From 1-14-2-50-31-20 sp965370315 (lineage in GTDB: Bacteria; Bacteroidota; Ignavibacteria; Ignavibacteriales; Melioribacteraceae), in NCBI GenBank assembly GCA_965370315.1, contig CBDUTO010000061.1:1-24461 (forward strand): a stretch of 24,461 bases of DNA, written 5' to 3'. The translations under genes and the position numbers were made by a program. Under the pieces are notes generated by a model. The model ran no database searches, was not told the DNA's origin, and was given only the letters and a program-made list of their open reading frames with translations. Positions 7,110 through 14,989 of this stretch are shown here, in pieces. Numbering within the stretch: position 1 is the stretch's first letter; every line of letters begins with the position of its first letter.

Positions 7110-7895
7110 ATGCAAGAACGTCACACAGACAGAAAAAAATATTTCAACGAACAAGTTATTACAACAGAAAAGTATGTAATTCCATTTCTTAATGAGTTTA
7201 TAACTATTAATTCAAACCTAGAAGTTCTTGAAATTGGATGTGGTGAGGGTGGTAATTTAAAGCCTTTTCTCGATATTGGTTGCTCTGTCACTGGAGTTGA
7301 TTTGGCTGAAGGAAAAATCGAGAATGGTAAAAAATATTTTGAAGACCATCCAAACAACTTAAAAGTTAAATTATTAGCTGAAGACATATACGAATCAAAA
7401 CATTTAGTTCAATATGATTTAATAATCATGCGCGATGTTATTGAGCATATTCATGACCAAAATCGTTTTATGAATTATGTAAAAAAGTTTCTTAAGCCTA
7501 ATGGGAAATTCTTTTTAGCCTTCCCCCCATGGTATAATCCGTTTGGCGGTCATCAGCAAATCTGTAAAAATCGTCTCTTGTCAATACTCCCTTATTATCA
7601 TGTTCTTCCAACATTTATGTATAAAGGGATATTAAACCTCTTTGGTGAAAGCAAAGCAAAGATAGAGGGCCTTCTGGAAATAAAAGATACGGGAATAACT
7701 ATAGAGCGATTTGAAAATATTCTTCAGTTAAATAAATATAGCATAGTAAAAAAAAGAAATTATTTTATTAATCCAAATTATGAAATAAAGTTTGGATTAA
7801 AGCCACGCACAGGAATTCCAATAATTTCTTCAATTCCATATTTTAAAAATTTTGTAATTACTTCTGCTTATTATTTAGTTGCAAATAAAAATTAA
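7110..7895 (+). CDS. Class I SAM-dependent methyltransferase
   Basis: The 261-residue protein has the SAM-binding motif I VLEIGCGEGGN at about residues 39-49, an acidic motif II residue at Asp64 (TGVDL) and a post-II/III segment DLIIMRDVIEHIHD with the HxxE-like shape of the Methyltransf_11/23 group. The C-terminal part has a PPWYNPFGGHQQ stretch that recurs in methyltransferases of surface-polysaccharide or secondary metabolism, but the substrate cannot be read from the sequence. No signal or membrane segment is clear. It heads a same-strand row with the GNAT gene (28-nt gap) and the acyl-CoA ligase gene, possibly one transcript. The ATG sits 15 nt after a strong terminator, so its transcription start deserves attention. 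Confidence 0.85.
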   Translation: MQERHTDRKKYFNEQVITTEKYVIPFLNEFITINSNLEVLEIGCGEGGNLKPFLDIGCSVTGVDLAEGKIENGKKYFEDHPNNLKVKLLAEDIYESKHLVQYDLIIMRDVIEHIHDQNRFMNYVKKFLKPNGKFFLAFPPWYNPFGGHQQICKNRLLSILPYYHVLPTFMYKGILNLFGESKAKIEGLLEIKDTGITIERFENILQLNKYSIVKKRNYFINPNYEIKFGLKPRTGIPIISSIPYFKNFVITSAYYLVANKN

Positions 7896-7923
7896 CTTTA
7901 AATTTCTTTTGAGAATTTAAATT

Positions 7924-8355
7924 ATGATTATCCATAAAATCACAAATGCAACTTCGGAATTACATTTACAAATAGTTACCCTTCTTGGAGAATTAACAGA
8001 CAAAGATATTTCTTTCTCTTTGGATGATTTCAATTCTATTGTAAATTCTGAAAACTCCATTTTAATTGGAGCATTGGAAAATAATTCTCTTGTTGGAATT
8101 TTAACACTCGTAATTATCCAAATTCCAACAGGTAAAAATGGTAGAATTGAGGATGTTGTTGTGAATAAAAATCATAGAGGAAAAGGCATTGGAGAAAAAC
8201 TATCACTTGAAGCTATAAAAATTAGCAAAGAGTTAAATCTTAACGAACTCTTTCTAACCTCAAATCCAAATAGAACTGAAGCAAATAGATTATATCAAAG
8301 AATGGGTTTCCAGATTGGTGTCACAAACTCATATCACTATAAAATTACTAAATAG
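7924..8355 (+). CDS. GNAT-family N-acetyltransferase
   Basis: The 143-residue protein has the GNAT fold. Acetyl-CoA binding motif A is seen as IEDVVVNKNHRGKGIGEKL, with the pyrophosphate loop RGKGIG at residues 85-90. The C-terminal part NELFLTSNPNRTEANRLYQRMGFQ is the usual motif B with the conserved Tyr and Gly-Phe. It transfers an acetyl group from acetyl-CoA to an amine; the acceptor is unknown. Its TAG stop overlaps the ribosome binding site of the acyl-CoA ligase gene downstream, pointing to coupled translation. The length is normal for a stand-alone GNAT. Confidence 0.88.
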   Translation: MIIHKITNATSELHLQIVTLLGELTDKDISFSLDDFNSIVNSENSILIGALENNSLVGILTLVIIQIPTGKNGRIEDVVVNKNHRGKGIGEKLSLEAIKISKELNLNELFLTSNPNRTEANRLYQRMGFQIGVTNSYHYKITK

Positions 8356-8358
8356 GAG
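8354..8358 (+). promoter_or_regulatory. Ribosome binding site overlapping the GNAT stop codon
   Basis: AGGAG begins inside the TAG stop of the acetyltransferase gene and lies 8 nt before the acyl-CoA ligase ATG. It is one of the few strong Shine-Dalgarno sites here and couples the two genes. Confidence 0.65.
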
Positions 8359-8366
8359 ATAAAAAA

Positions 8367-10052
8367 ATGCTTTCTAAATTTACATTAAAAGAGGTACTCA
8401 CTAGAAGTGCCAAAGAGTATGCTTCTAATCTTGCTCTCTCTAGTGTTGATGGTATTGGTGTAACATATAAAGAATTAAAAGAGAAAGTAAATTCCATCTC
8501 TACCTTCTTAAGCGAACAGGGAATTATTCCCGGCGATAAAGTTGCAATCCTAAGTGAAAATAGTGTTAATTGGGGAATTGCATATTTTGCGATAACTACC
8601 ATGGGTGCAGTTGGTGTTCCAATAATGACTGAGTTTAAGTCTACTGAAATTAAACATATTTTAAAGCACTCAGAATCTAAAGCTGTTTTTGTATCCTCCA
8701 GACAGTTTGAAAAAATTGAAGAATATGGTTCTACAGAATTGGGGATAAGAATTTTACTGGATGACTTTTCCATTATTCCTGACGATACTAAAACAGATAA
8801 ACTTAAATTAGTTGTAAGTGAAGGATTAAAAGAATTCCAAAAAATTAAACTTGCTGCATTAAAAATGGTTGGTTTTGTTGATGAAGAAATAGGCGAAGAT
8901 GATCTTGCGCTTATTTTATATACTTCTGGAACAACAGGTCATTCCAAAGGTGTTATGCTTACTCATAAAAATTTAACTTATGATGCTACTGAGACAGTTA
9001 AGTTGGTTGACATGAAGGAGAGTGACAAACTGCTCTCTATCTTGCCCTTATTTCATACATACGAAGCAACACTTGGTTTGGTAACTCCAATAATGTGTGG
9101 TGCTTCAGTCTACTATCTTAATAAACCTCCAACTCCAGCGGTACTTTTACCTGCAATGAAAACAGTAAAACCAACTGTGATGCTCTCTGTTCCACTTGTT
9201 ATAGAGAAAATTTATCGCAATAAAGTATTAATCGAAATTAATAAAAAGGGTTTAACTCGTAAGCTCTATAAGTTTGCCCTACTCAGAAAAAAGATGAATG
9301 TTGTTGCCGGTAAAAAACTAGCTGAAACTTTTGGTGGGAACTTGAGGTTGTTCTGTATTGGTGGATCTGCACTGGCATCTGATGTTGAGAGGTTTTTGCA
9401 GGAGGCAAAATTTCCATATTCAATGGGTTACGGATTAACAGAAACCTCACCACTTGTAACTGGTACTGATAATATTAAAGTACGTTTTCAATCTGCGGGT
9501 TCAATATTAAATGGAATGGAAATTAAAATTGAAAGTCCCGATAGTGAAACGGGCGAAGGTGAAGTTTTAATAAAAGGTCCGACCGTGATGAAAGGATATT
9601 ACAAAGATCCAGAGAAGACTGCAGAAGTTTTTACTAAGGATGGTTGGTTCCGCTCAGGTGATTTAGGTTTTGTTGATACGGATGGATTTTTGTTTTTAAA
9701 GGGTCGTTCTAAAAATGTAATAATTGGTTCAAATGGCAAGAATATATACCCAGAAGAAATTGAAGCTATTATTAATGAGCAAGGCTATGTTGCTGAATCA
9801 TTAATTATTGATAGAGATGGAAAATTAGAAGCAAGAATAAATTTAAATTATGAGCAGATTGATGAAGCATTTGATATTGCAAAAAGTAGTGAAGCAGAGG
9901 CAAGGAAAACGGTTGATAAAATATTGAATAATGTTTTTAACAAAGCAAATGAACAATTAAATAGCTTTTCAAAACTATCTAAATATGTCGAGCAGGTTGA
10001 ACCATTTGAAAAGACACCAACTCATAAAGTTAAAAGGTTTTTGTATAATTAA
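8367..10052 (+). CDS. AMP-dependent long-chain acyl-CoA synthetase (FadD-like)
   Basis: The 561-residue enzyme belongs to the ANL adenylating superfamily. It activates a carboxylic acid, probably a fatty acid, with ATP and then forms the CoA thioester. The phosphate-binding loop LYTSGTTGHSKG is at about residues 184-195, the A5 motif GYGLTETSP at 354-362, the hinge segment SGDLGFVDTDG at 430-440, and KGRSKNVIIGSNGKNIYPEE at 445-464, the long-chain synthetase form. The C-terminal swinging domain is complete and the catalytic Lys is expected in THKVKRFLYN at the very end. Chain length preference cannot be judged. It is the last gene of a methyltransferase-GNAT-ligase row and ends at a hairpin shared with the convergent AlbA_2 reading frame. 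Confidence 0.9.
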   Translation: MLSKFTLKEVLTRSAKEYASNLALSSVDGIGVTYKELKEKVNSISTFLSEQGIIPGDKVAILSENSVNWGIAYFAITTMGAVGVPIMTEFKSTEIKHILKHSESKAVFVSSRQFEKIEEYGSTELGIRILLDDFSIIPDDTKTDKLKLVVSEGLKEFQKIKLAALKMVGFVDEEIGEDDLALILYTSGTTGHSKGVMLTHKNLTYDATETVKLVDMKESDKLLSILPLFHTYEATLGLVTPIMCGASVYYLNKPPTPAVLLPAMKTVKPTVMLSVPLVIEKIYRNKVLIEINKKGLTRKLYKFALLRKKMNVVAGKKLAETFGGNLRLFCIGGSALASDVERFLQEAKFPYSMGYGLTETSPLVTGTDNIKVRFQSAGSILNGMEIKIESPDSETGEGEVLIKGPTVMKGYYKDPEKTAEVFTKDGWFRSGDLGFVDTDGFLFLKGRSKNVIIGSNGKNIYPEEIEAIINEQGYVAESLIIDRDGKLEARINLNYEQIDEAFDIAKSSEAEARKTVDKILNNVFNKANEQLNSFSKLSKYVEQVEPFEKTPTHKVKRFLYN

Positions 10053-10062
10053 GAGTTTTCGA

Positions 10063-10089
10063 TAGTGGACCCAATCTTGGCGTCCACTA
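10063..10089. terminator. Hairpin between convergent genes
   Basis: TAGTGGAC (10063-10070) and GTCCACTA (10082-10089) pair perfectly, with an inner CCAA/TTGG extension. It sits between the ends of the acyl-CoA ligase gene and the convergent AlbA_2 frame. Neither side has a clear T-run, so it is a terminator-like hairpin at best. Confidence 0.45.
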
Positions 10090-10100
10090 CAAATAAAACT

Positions 10101-10577
10101 TTAGTCATTATTAAACCTAACACGAATGTAATTGTTAATTTCTGTAAGTGTTGTAATCTCTTGTGATGAGTTTCCACTTCGGATATAGAACTTCTCAATT
10201 TTAGTCCCATTTTTATCAGGTGTTTTTAGAAAGAGCGGGTATTCCCCTTTTGCTATTTTGATTATACAAACATCTTTCTCATCAATTGTTAAAAAACTGA
10301 TTACCAGTTTTCGAGCAGCATACCTTACTGTAAAAGTAGTGTTAATTAAATTTCGCAAATGGAGTTCAAAATAATCTGCATTCTGTTTCTTGAGTGTGGA
10401 GTAGTCATTTTGCAATCCGAGAATCTTATTGTCATCATCAATTCCAATTACCAGATAACCACCCTCTGCATTATTGAAAGCTGAGATTGACTTCACTATA
10501 ACTTCTTCCAATTTTTTATTTACTTTCTCCTCTCTATAATCCCACCTTAGAGAAGACTTAAGTTCATAACTTCCTGT
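10101..10577 (-). pseudogene. AlbA_2 (Schlafen-type) domain cut off from its sensor by an in-frame stop
   Basis: Right after the TAA that ends the upstream membrane protein (10578-10580), the same frame stays open for 158 codons. It encodes a typical AlbA_2 domain: YELKSSLRWDYREEKVNKKL, then FNNAEGGYLVIGIDDDNKI and GLQNDY, then FELHLRNLI, with the FYIRSGNSS end. AlbA_2 domains are putative nucleic-acid-binding modules of Schlafen-like and regulatory proteins. The only start codon after the TAA is a TTG at 10511; using it would leave out the conserved ELKSSLRWDYREE part. A GAA-to-TAA change would explain the break (EEG-E-TGSYELKSS). I treat this as the C-terminal half of a gene broken by one nonsense codon; a sequencing error or read-through are alternatives. 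Confidence 0.8.
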
Positions 10578-11717
10578 TTAGCCCTCTTCTAGGAATTGAT
10601 GTAGTTCCTCAACAGATAATCTATTTGTGGAAATCACTTTTGCTTGTTTCTTTTTTCTAATAAAAACAATTGTAATTAAGACTAGTATTGCAAGTAAAAA
10701 TCCAACAAGTAAATATGTATTAAATAAATAAGCAAAAATTAAATCAGCCTCTGTTATAATAACCCCAAGCTGCAATTTGCTCAAATACATATTTATTGGA
10801 TCAACTTGTGCCCACCATTTTTCATCATTTATACTAAGCGCAAATGAAACCGAATCACGTCCAAGCTCTCTCCAATTATCTAAGAATGAAATTATCACCG
10901 AATCTTTTATATTATCCCGAGTGTATGCTCTATCAATTTCCCTTGAAACTCCATGATTATCAGCAATAATGGGAAGAATATGATTGTTGTAATTAAGTAA
11001 AAATATTTTTGGATTAGAATAGAGTTTTATTTCAGGGATAGACGAAATTAAATTCTCCACTTTAATACCAATTGCTAAACCAAATATTTTTTTTGTACTA
11101 TCAGACTTTCCAAATGTAACTGCATCAATTTCACCAATTGAAAAATCACTCATTCCTCTAAGGTTAAACCAGAAAATACTATCAGTGCGTGCATCCTCTT
11201 TGAAATACTTAACCCAGTTTAAACGAACATGATCGTTTTTTACCGACTCCTTCCATTGGCCAACAATAGTTGAATCATCTTTCCACCTTTTCCATATAAT
11301 TTCGTTGTTAAATGTTTTTTCTATTCTAAAAGCTGAAACAAATGTTTTTTTATCCTTATGAAGTAAATATTGTCGTCCATCTCTATCAAAATATTTTACG
11401 GAAGATATTTGGGGAGTGTTTGAAAGAATAGGAATAAAATAATTGTTAAGTCCTTTTTCACTTTTATAGTCAAAGGAATTATCAATTCTATCAATTTTAA
11501 TAGCAGCAAGTTGTTTCGAAATTGGATTTAAATAATTACTAATTTCCTTTTCTGTCTTCTCTGTTGTGGTATAAATTAGTTGTTCAGTAAATATTGATTG
11601 TGTATCAAATAATACTATTGAAATTGCAAGCAGAACTGTTACGAGTACTATTGTACTATATATTAATGTTTGTTTTGACAAAAAAATAACCCAAAATTTT
11701 ATAATTAGATTTTGCAA
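10578..11717 (-). CDS. Membrane protein with an extracytoplasmic sensor-like domain (N-terminal half of a split AlbA_2 protein)
   Basis: The 379-residue product has an N-terminal membrane segment (about residues 17-37), an extracytoplasmic part of about 290 residues, a second membrane segment (about 334-353) followed by RKKKQAK, and a short cytoplasmic tail ending in VEELHQFLEEG. This layout is that of double-Cache-like sensors, though I recognise no ligand motif. The tail is exactly the lead-in seen before AlbA_2 domains, and that domain follows in the same frame after the TAA. The ancestral protein was probably about 538 residues: membrane sensor plus cytoplasmic AlbA_2 module. The start is TTG at 11717 with no clear ribosome binding site; a TTG at 11681 is an alternative. 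Whether the truncated product is functional is unknown. Confidence 0.7.
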   Translation of the reverse strand: MQNLIIKFWVIFLSKQTLIYSTIVLVTVLLAISIVLFDTQSIFTEQLIYTTTEKTEKEISNYLNPISKQLAAIKIDRIDNSFDYKSEKGLNNYFIPILSNTPQISSVKYFDRDGRQYLLHKDKKTFVSAFRIEKTFNNEIIWKRWKDDSTIVGQWKESVKNDHVRLNWVKYFKEDARTDSIFWFNLRGMSDFSIGEIDAVTFGKSDSTKKIFGLAIGIKVENLISSIPEIKLYSNPKIFLLNYNNHILPIIADNHGVSREIDRAYTRDNIKDSVIISFLDNWRELGRDSVSFALSINDEKWWAQVDPINMYLSKLQLGVIITEADLIFAYLFNTYLLVGFLLAILVLITIVFIRKKKQAKVISTNRLSVEELHQFLEEG

Positions 11718-11872
11718 AAAAAAGGATTTTGTAATTTCGAACCTTTTTCTTGGGTGTGAAATCTCGTGAATAGTAGAAGATTTCTCAATTGCTAAAAAGC
11801 AAGCTCATTTCGAAATAAAAAGCAACAATACTTCTTTTCAGAAATTTTAATTTTCAAAGATACTGAAAATAT

Positions 11873-12427
11873 TTACTTCCATTTAATATTACAACCCATG
11901 CTTGGAATTTGATTTTTGTTGACTTTATTACCAGCAATAATTGCATCAATGGCATTGCGAATATCTTTACCCGTAACTGGTTTATCCAAACTTGGGCGCG
12001 AATCATCAAGCTGTCCTCGATAGACCAACTTCAAATCAGAATCAAACAGGAAAAAATCTGGCGTACATGTTGCATCGTATACTTTTGCAACTTCTTGAGT
12101 TTCGTCATATAAATATGGAAATGGGTATCCCAAATCTGATGCACACTTTTTCATTAACTCAGGTGAATCTTGTGGATAATTTTCAACGTCATTTGAGCTT
12201 ACTGCTACAAATCCAATTCCGTGTTCTTTATAATCAATAGCTAGTTTTATTAATTCTGAATTAACATGCAAAACAAATGGACAATGGTTACAAATAAACA
12301 TAATTAATGTTGCTTTTTCTCCCTTTACATCCTTCAACGAAACATATTTATCTGTAGTTGTATCTATTAAATTGAAGTCTATTGCACCAGTTCCAAGTGG
12401 TAACATGTTTGAAGGTGTTTGTGCCAT
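11873..12427 (-). CDS. Thioredoxin-like/peroxiredoxin-like protein (AhpC/TSA-related)
   Basis: From the ATG at 12427 the product is 184 residues; an upstream in-frame start at 12454 would add MNKKPKENF but lies before the AAAGGAG site. The thioredoxin fold is seen with strand KATLIMFICNHCPFV, which holds the CxxC-like motif Cys-Asn-His-Cys, then GIGFVAVSSNDVENYPQDS and a cis-Pro type segment DATCTPDFFLFD. The C-terminal end PSMGCNIKWK carries another conserved Cys. This set of features is that of the PRX-like group of redoxin proteins, probably cytoplasmic thiol-disulfide or peroxide-handling enzymes with no well-defined substrate. There is no signal peptide. It is divergent from the aromatic fusion gene and lies 155 nt upstream of the sensor gene on the same strand. 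Confidence 0.85.
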   Translation of the reverse strand: MAQTPSNMLPLGTGAIDFNLIDTTTDKYVSLKDVKGEKATLIMFICNHCPFVLHVNSELIKLAIDYKEHGIGFVAVSSNDVENYPQDSPELMKKCASDLGYPFPYLYDETQEVAKVYDATCTPDFFLFDSDLKLVYRGQLDDSRPSLDKPVTGKDIRNAIDAIIAGNKVNKNQIPSMGCNIKWK

Positions 12428-12433
12428 AAAATT

Positions 12434-12440
12434 CTCCTTT
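12434..12440 (-). promoter_or_regulatory. Ribosome binding site that sets the redoxin start
   Basis: On the minus strand this reads AAAGGAG, 6 nt before the ATG at 12427. It lies inside the reading frame of the longer version from 12454, so the shorter start is preferred. Confidence 0.75.
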
Positions 12441-12548
12441 GGTTTTTTATTCAATAATAGTAAATATACTTCTATCTATATTTTATTAGAAACAATTATT
12501 TAGTAATTTTACACTTATTTTTTAAATATATATACAATAGGCTATAAA

Positions 12549-14579
12549 ATGAGTATTGAAGAATTACGAGACAAAATAAATAATGTAGATGCAGAATTAA
12601 TTGATTTACTTGCAACAAGACGAGGTTTAAGTAAAGAAGTTATTCTAGACAAGAACGACAAAAAAAATCCAATTAGGGATCAGAAGCGCGAGGAAGAACT
12701 TCTGAAAAGATTGATTAAAATTGGAAAAGAAAAAGGTGTTGAACAACATTTTTTAACAAAAGTATTTTATGAAATTATTGAAGATTCTGTGCGCCTTCAA
12801 CAGAGTCATCTTTTAAATCCATCACGAGAAGGGAATGGAAAAGAGAGACTAACAATTGCAATTCAAGGAATAGAAGGGGCTTACAGTTACCTGGCTTCTC
12901 AAAAGTACTTTTCCTATTCCAAAAAGGAATTAGAATTTGTTTCAAAAAAACGATTTTCCGAAGTGATAGAATCAGTTGAAAAAGGGGAAGCTGATTACGC
13001 AGTTCTTCCAATTGAAAATACAACTTCGGGTGGCATTAATGAAGTTTACGATTTGTTACTACATACAACCCTCTCTATTGTTGGCGAAGAGACTTTTAAA
13101 GTTAAACATTGCCTTGTTACATCTGAGGATATATCTGTTCATAAAATTAAAAAGATATATGCACACTACCAAGCTGCGGCTCAGTGTAGCAATTTTATAG
13201 CAACGCTTCCTGAAGCTCGAATAGAGTACTTTGCTGACACTGCAATGTCAGTTCAAAAAATTGCTGAAGAAAATAATCCAGAATTTGCAGCTATTGCTAG
13301 TGAAGAAGCAGCAAACCTATTTAATGTAAATATTATTAGAAAAGGAATTTCTAATCAGGAGGAAAATCATACTCGGTTTTTAGTTATTGCTCGTAAAGCA
13401 ATAAAAGTTGATAATCGTCTCCCTGCAAAAACATCTTTAGTAATGGCAACTTCTCACGCACCAGGTTCATTAGTTAAAGCTCTTTCTGTCTTTGAAGCAT
13501 ATAAAATTAATTTAACAAAATTGGAATCTCGTCCAATACTTGGAAATCCATGGGAAGAGATGTTCTATGTTGATTTTGAAGGAAATAGAGATGATGAAAA
13601 TGTTCAAAATATGCTTGATGATTTAGGACCTTATCTTAGATTTTTCAAAGTACTCGGAAGCTACCCATCTCAGGTAGTTAAAAAAACCAAGCTAGATTTA
13701 AATGAATCTGTTGATGAAACAGATAATTCCTATGTAGAAAAAGCTAAAGAAATTCAGAAGCCAATTGTTAAGAAAAAAGCAAAAGCAAAAAGTTATAAAT
13801 TAGCAAGTCGCGAATACAAAGAGGAAGACACAATAATAAAAGTTCGTGATGTAGAAATTGGTGGTGATGATTTTGTAGTTATTGGTGGACCTTGTTCTGT
13901 TGAATCGGAACAGCAAATATTTTCCACTGCAAATGAAGTTAAGACTAATGGTGCACAAATCTTAAGAGGTGGGTGTTTCAAACCACGTACATCGCCATAC
14001 AGTTTTCAAGGTTTAGAGTGGGAAGGATTAAACTATCTTGAAGCAGCTGGAAAGGAATATGATTTACCAGTGATTACAGAAGTGTTAGCTCCAGAGCACG
14101 TTCAAATAGTTGCAAAACAATCCGATATAATTCAAATTGGCGCTAGAAACATGCAAAATTTTTCTTTGCTGAAAGAAGCTGGAAAAGTCCATAGACCGGT
14201 TCTATTAAAGCGTGGAATGATGTCTTCGATTGATGAATTGTTGAATGCGGCGGAATATATTCTTGCTCAGGGAAATAGACAAGTAATTTTAATGGAGCGT
14301 GGAATTAGAACATTCGAGACTGCTACTCGAAACACCCTCGATTTGAGTGCAATTCCAGTTCTTAAAGAATTAACTCACTTACCAATTATGGTTGATCCTT
14401 CTCATGCAATTGGCGAGCGCGATAAAGTTGCTCCAATGGCATTAGCTTCAAAAATTGTTGGCGCTCATGGAATTATGGTTGAGTTTCATCCAGAACCTGA
14501 AAAAGCTTTGAGTGATGGACCACAAGCATTACGCTATCCTCAATTTGCGCAATTGATGAAAGACCTGAAAAAGATGTGA
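12549..14579 (+). CDS. Chorismate mutase - prephenate dehydratase - ACT - DAHP synthase fusion
   Basis: The 676-residue protein joins four modules. (1) AroQ chorismate mutase, residues 1-90, with every active-site residue of E. coli PheA at a constant offset of four: Arg7, Arg24, Lys35, Asp44, Arg47, Glu48, Gln84. (2) Prephenate dehydratase, about 97-285, with the catalytic TRF at Thr275. (3) ACT regulatory domain, about 295-370, with the Phe-binding ESRP at 326-329. (4) After a Lys-rich linker (about 376-415), a type I-beta (KDOPS-like) DAHP synthase, about 420-676, with GGPCSVES (metal Cys449), KPRTSPYSFQG, VDPSHAIGERD (His619) and VEFHPEP (His647). Modules 1-3 are the classic P-protein (PheA), making phenylpyruvate from chorismate; module 4 makes DAHP from PEP and erythrose-4-phosphate, the first shikimate step. 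B. subtilis has CM-DAHPS in this order without the middle part. It has its own terminator. Confidence 0.93.
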   Translation: MSIEELRDKINNVDAELIDLLATRRGLSKEVILDKNDKKNPIRDQKREEELLKRLIKIGKEKGVEQHFLTKVFYEIIEDSVRLQQSHLLNPSREGNGKERLTIAIQGIEGAYSYLASQKYFSYSKKELEFVSKKRFSEVIESVEKGEADYAVLPIENTTSGGINEVYDLLLHTTLSIVGEETFKVKHCLVTSEDISVHKIKKIYAHYQAAAQCSNFIATLPEARIEYFADTAMSVQKIAEENNPEFAAIASEEAANLFNVNIIRKGISNQEENHTRFLVIARKAIKVDNRLPAKTSLVMATSHAPGSLVKALSVFEAYKINLTKLESRPILGNPWEEMFYVDFEGNRDDENVQNMLDDLGPYLRFFKVLGSYPSQVVKKTKLDLNESVDETDNSYVEKAKEIQKPIVKKKAKAKSYKLASREYKEEDTIIKVRDVEIGGDDFVVIGGPCSVESEQQIFSTANEVKTNGAQILRGGCFKPRTSPYSFQGLEWEGLNYLEAAGKEYDLPVITEVLAPEHVQIVAKQSDIIQIGARNMQNFSLLKEAGKVHRPVLLKRGMMSSIDELLNAAEYILAQGNRQVILMERGIRTFETATRNTLDLSAIPVLKELTHLPIMVDPSHAIGERDKVAPMALASKIVGAHGIMVEFHPEPEKALSDGPQALRYPQFAQLMKDLKKM

Positions 14580-14602
14580 TGTTTTTTAAAAATGTGTTCT
14601 TT

Positions 14603-14640
14603 AAACCCAAATCAAATGAAATTGATTTGGGTTTCTTTTT
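14603..14640 (+). terminator. Rho-independent terminator of the aromatic fusion gene
   Basis: AAACCCAAATCAA (14603-14615) and TTGATTTGGGTTT (14622-14634) form a perfect 13-bp stem with a 6-nt loop, followed by CTTTTT. Confidence 0.88.
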
Positions 14641-14665
14641 ATCTAAAATCAATTTTATTTGATTG

Positions 14666-14697
14666 TTTGGAGTGTGTATATATTTTAATTATTTTTG
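14666..14697 (+). promoter_or_regulatory. Bacteroidota-type promoter for the 87-residue protein gene
   Basis: TTTG (14666-14669) and TATTTTTG (14690-14697) are spaced by 20 nt, fitting the TTTG / TAnnTTTG consensus. Transcription would begin close to 14704, shortly before the start codon at 14722. The same two boxes, spaced 19 nt, occur before mrr. Confidence 0.45.
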
Positions 14698-14721
14698 TGC
14701 AAATAAAATAAGGTTAAAAAC

Positions 14722-14985
14722 ATGTCAACAAAGCCAGCATTTACAACCCAGTTGCATCCAGAAGATTCTGTTGAAACAAAAACATATAATTTAGTTGATT
14801 CACTTAAAGAGTTTATGCCAATTAAAAACGACAGAAACCGTTTGGGCTACGGATTATTCAAATATTTGAATGGTGAAGGCGATGCCCCAGAAGTTTTACT
14901 CCAATCTGCAAAGATTAGATTTGAAGGAATTGAGTATTCTGATTTAGCTAAAAAACTTACTGATGGATTGAAAAGTATTAAATAA
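14722..14985 (+). CDS. Small protein of unknown function (87 aa)
   Basis: The product is soluble and charged, with no signal or membrane segment. It begins with a probably unstructured part (STKPAFTTQLHPEDSVET), followed by what look like three or four helices (TYNLVDSLKEFM, LGYGLFKYLN, APEVLLQSAKIRF, YSDLAKKLTDGLKSI). I do not recognise the family. A plausible promoter, an AAGG 7 nt before the ATG, an upstream terminator and normal codon use support a real gene. Its stop lies 4 nt from the stop of the convergent DinB-like gene, so the two transcripts must overlap unless they end inside each other. Confidence 0.65.
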   Translation: MSTKPAFTTQLHPEDSVETKTYNLVDSLKEFMPIKNDRNRLGYGLFKYLNGEGDAPEVLLQSAKIRFEGIEYSDLAKKLTDGLKSIK

Positions 14986-14989
14986 ATTT

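Noticed and set aside
10578..10580. TAA as a recoded codon (selenocysteine, pyrrolysine or programmed read-through)
   Set aside because: TAA is not used for known recoding of this kind and no stem-loop or slippery site is evident. A nonsense mutation or sequence error is simpler.
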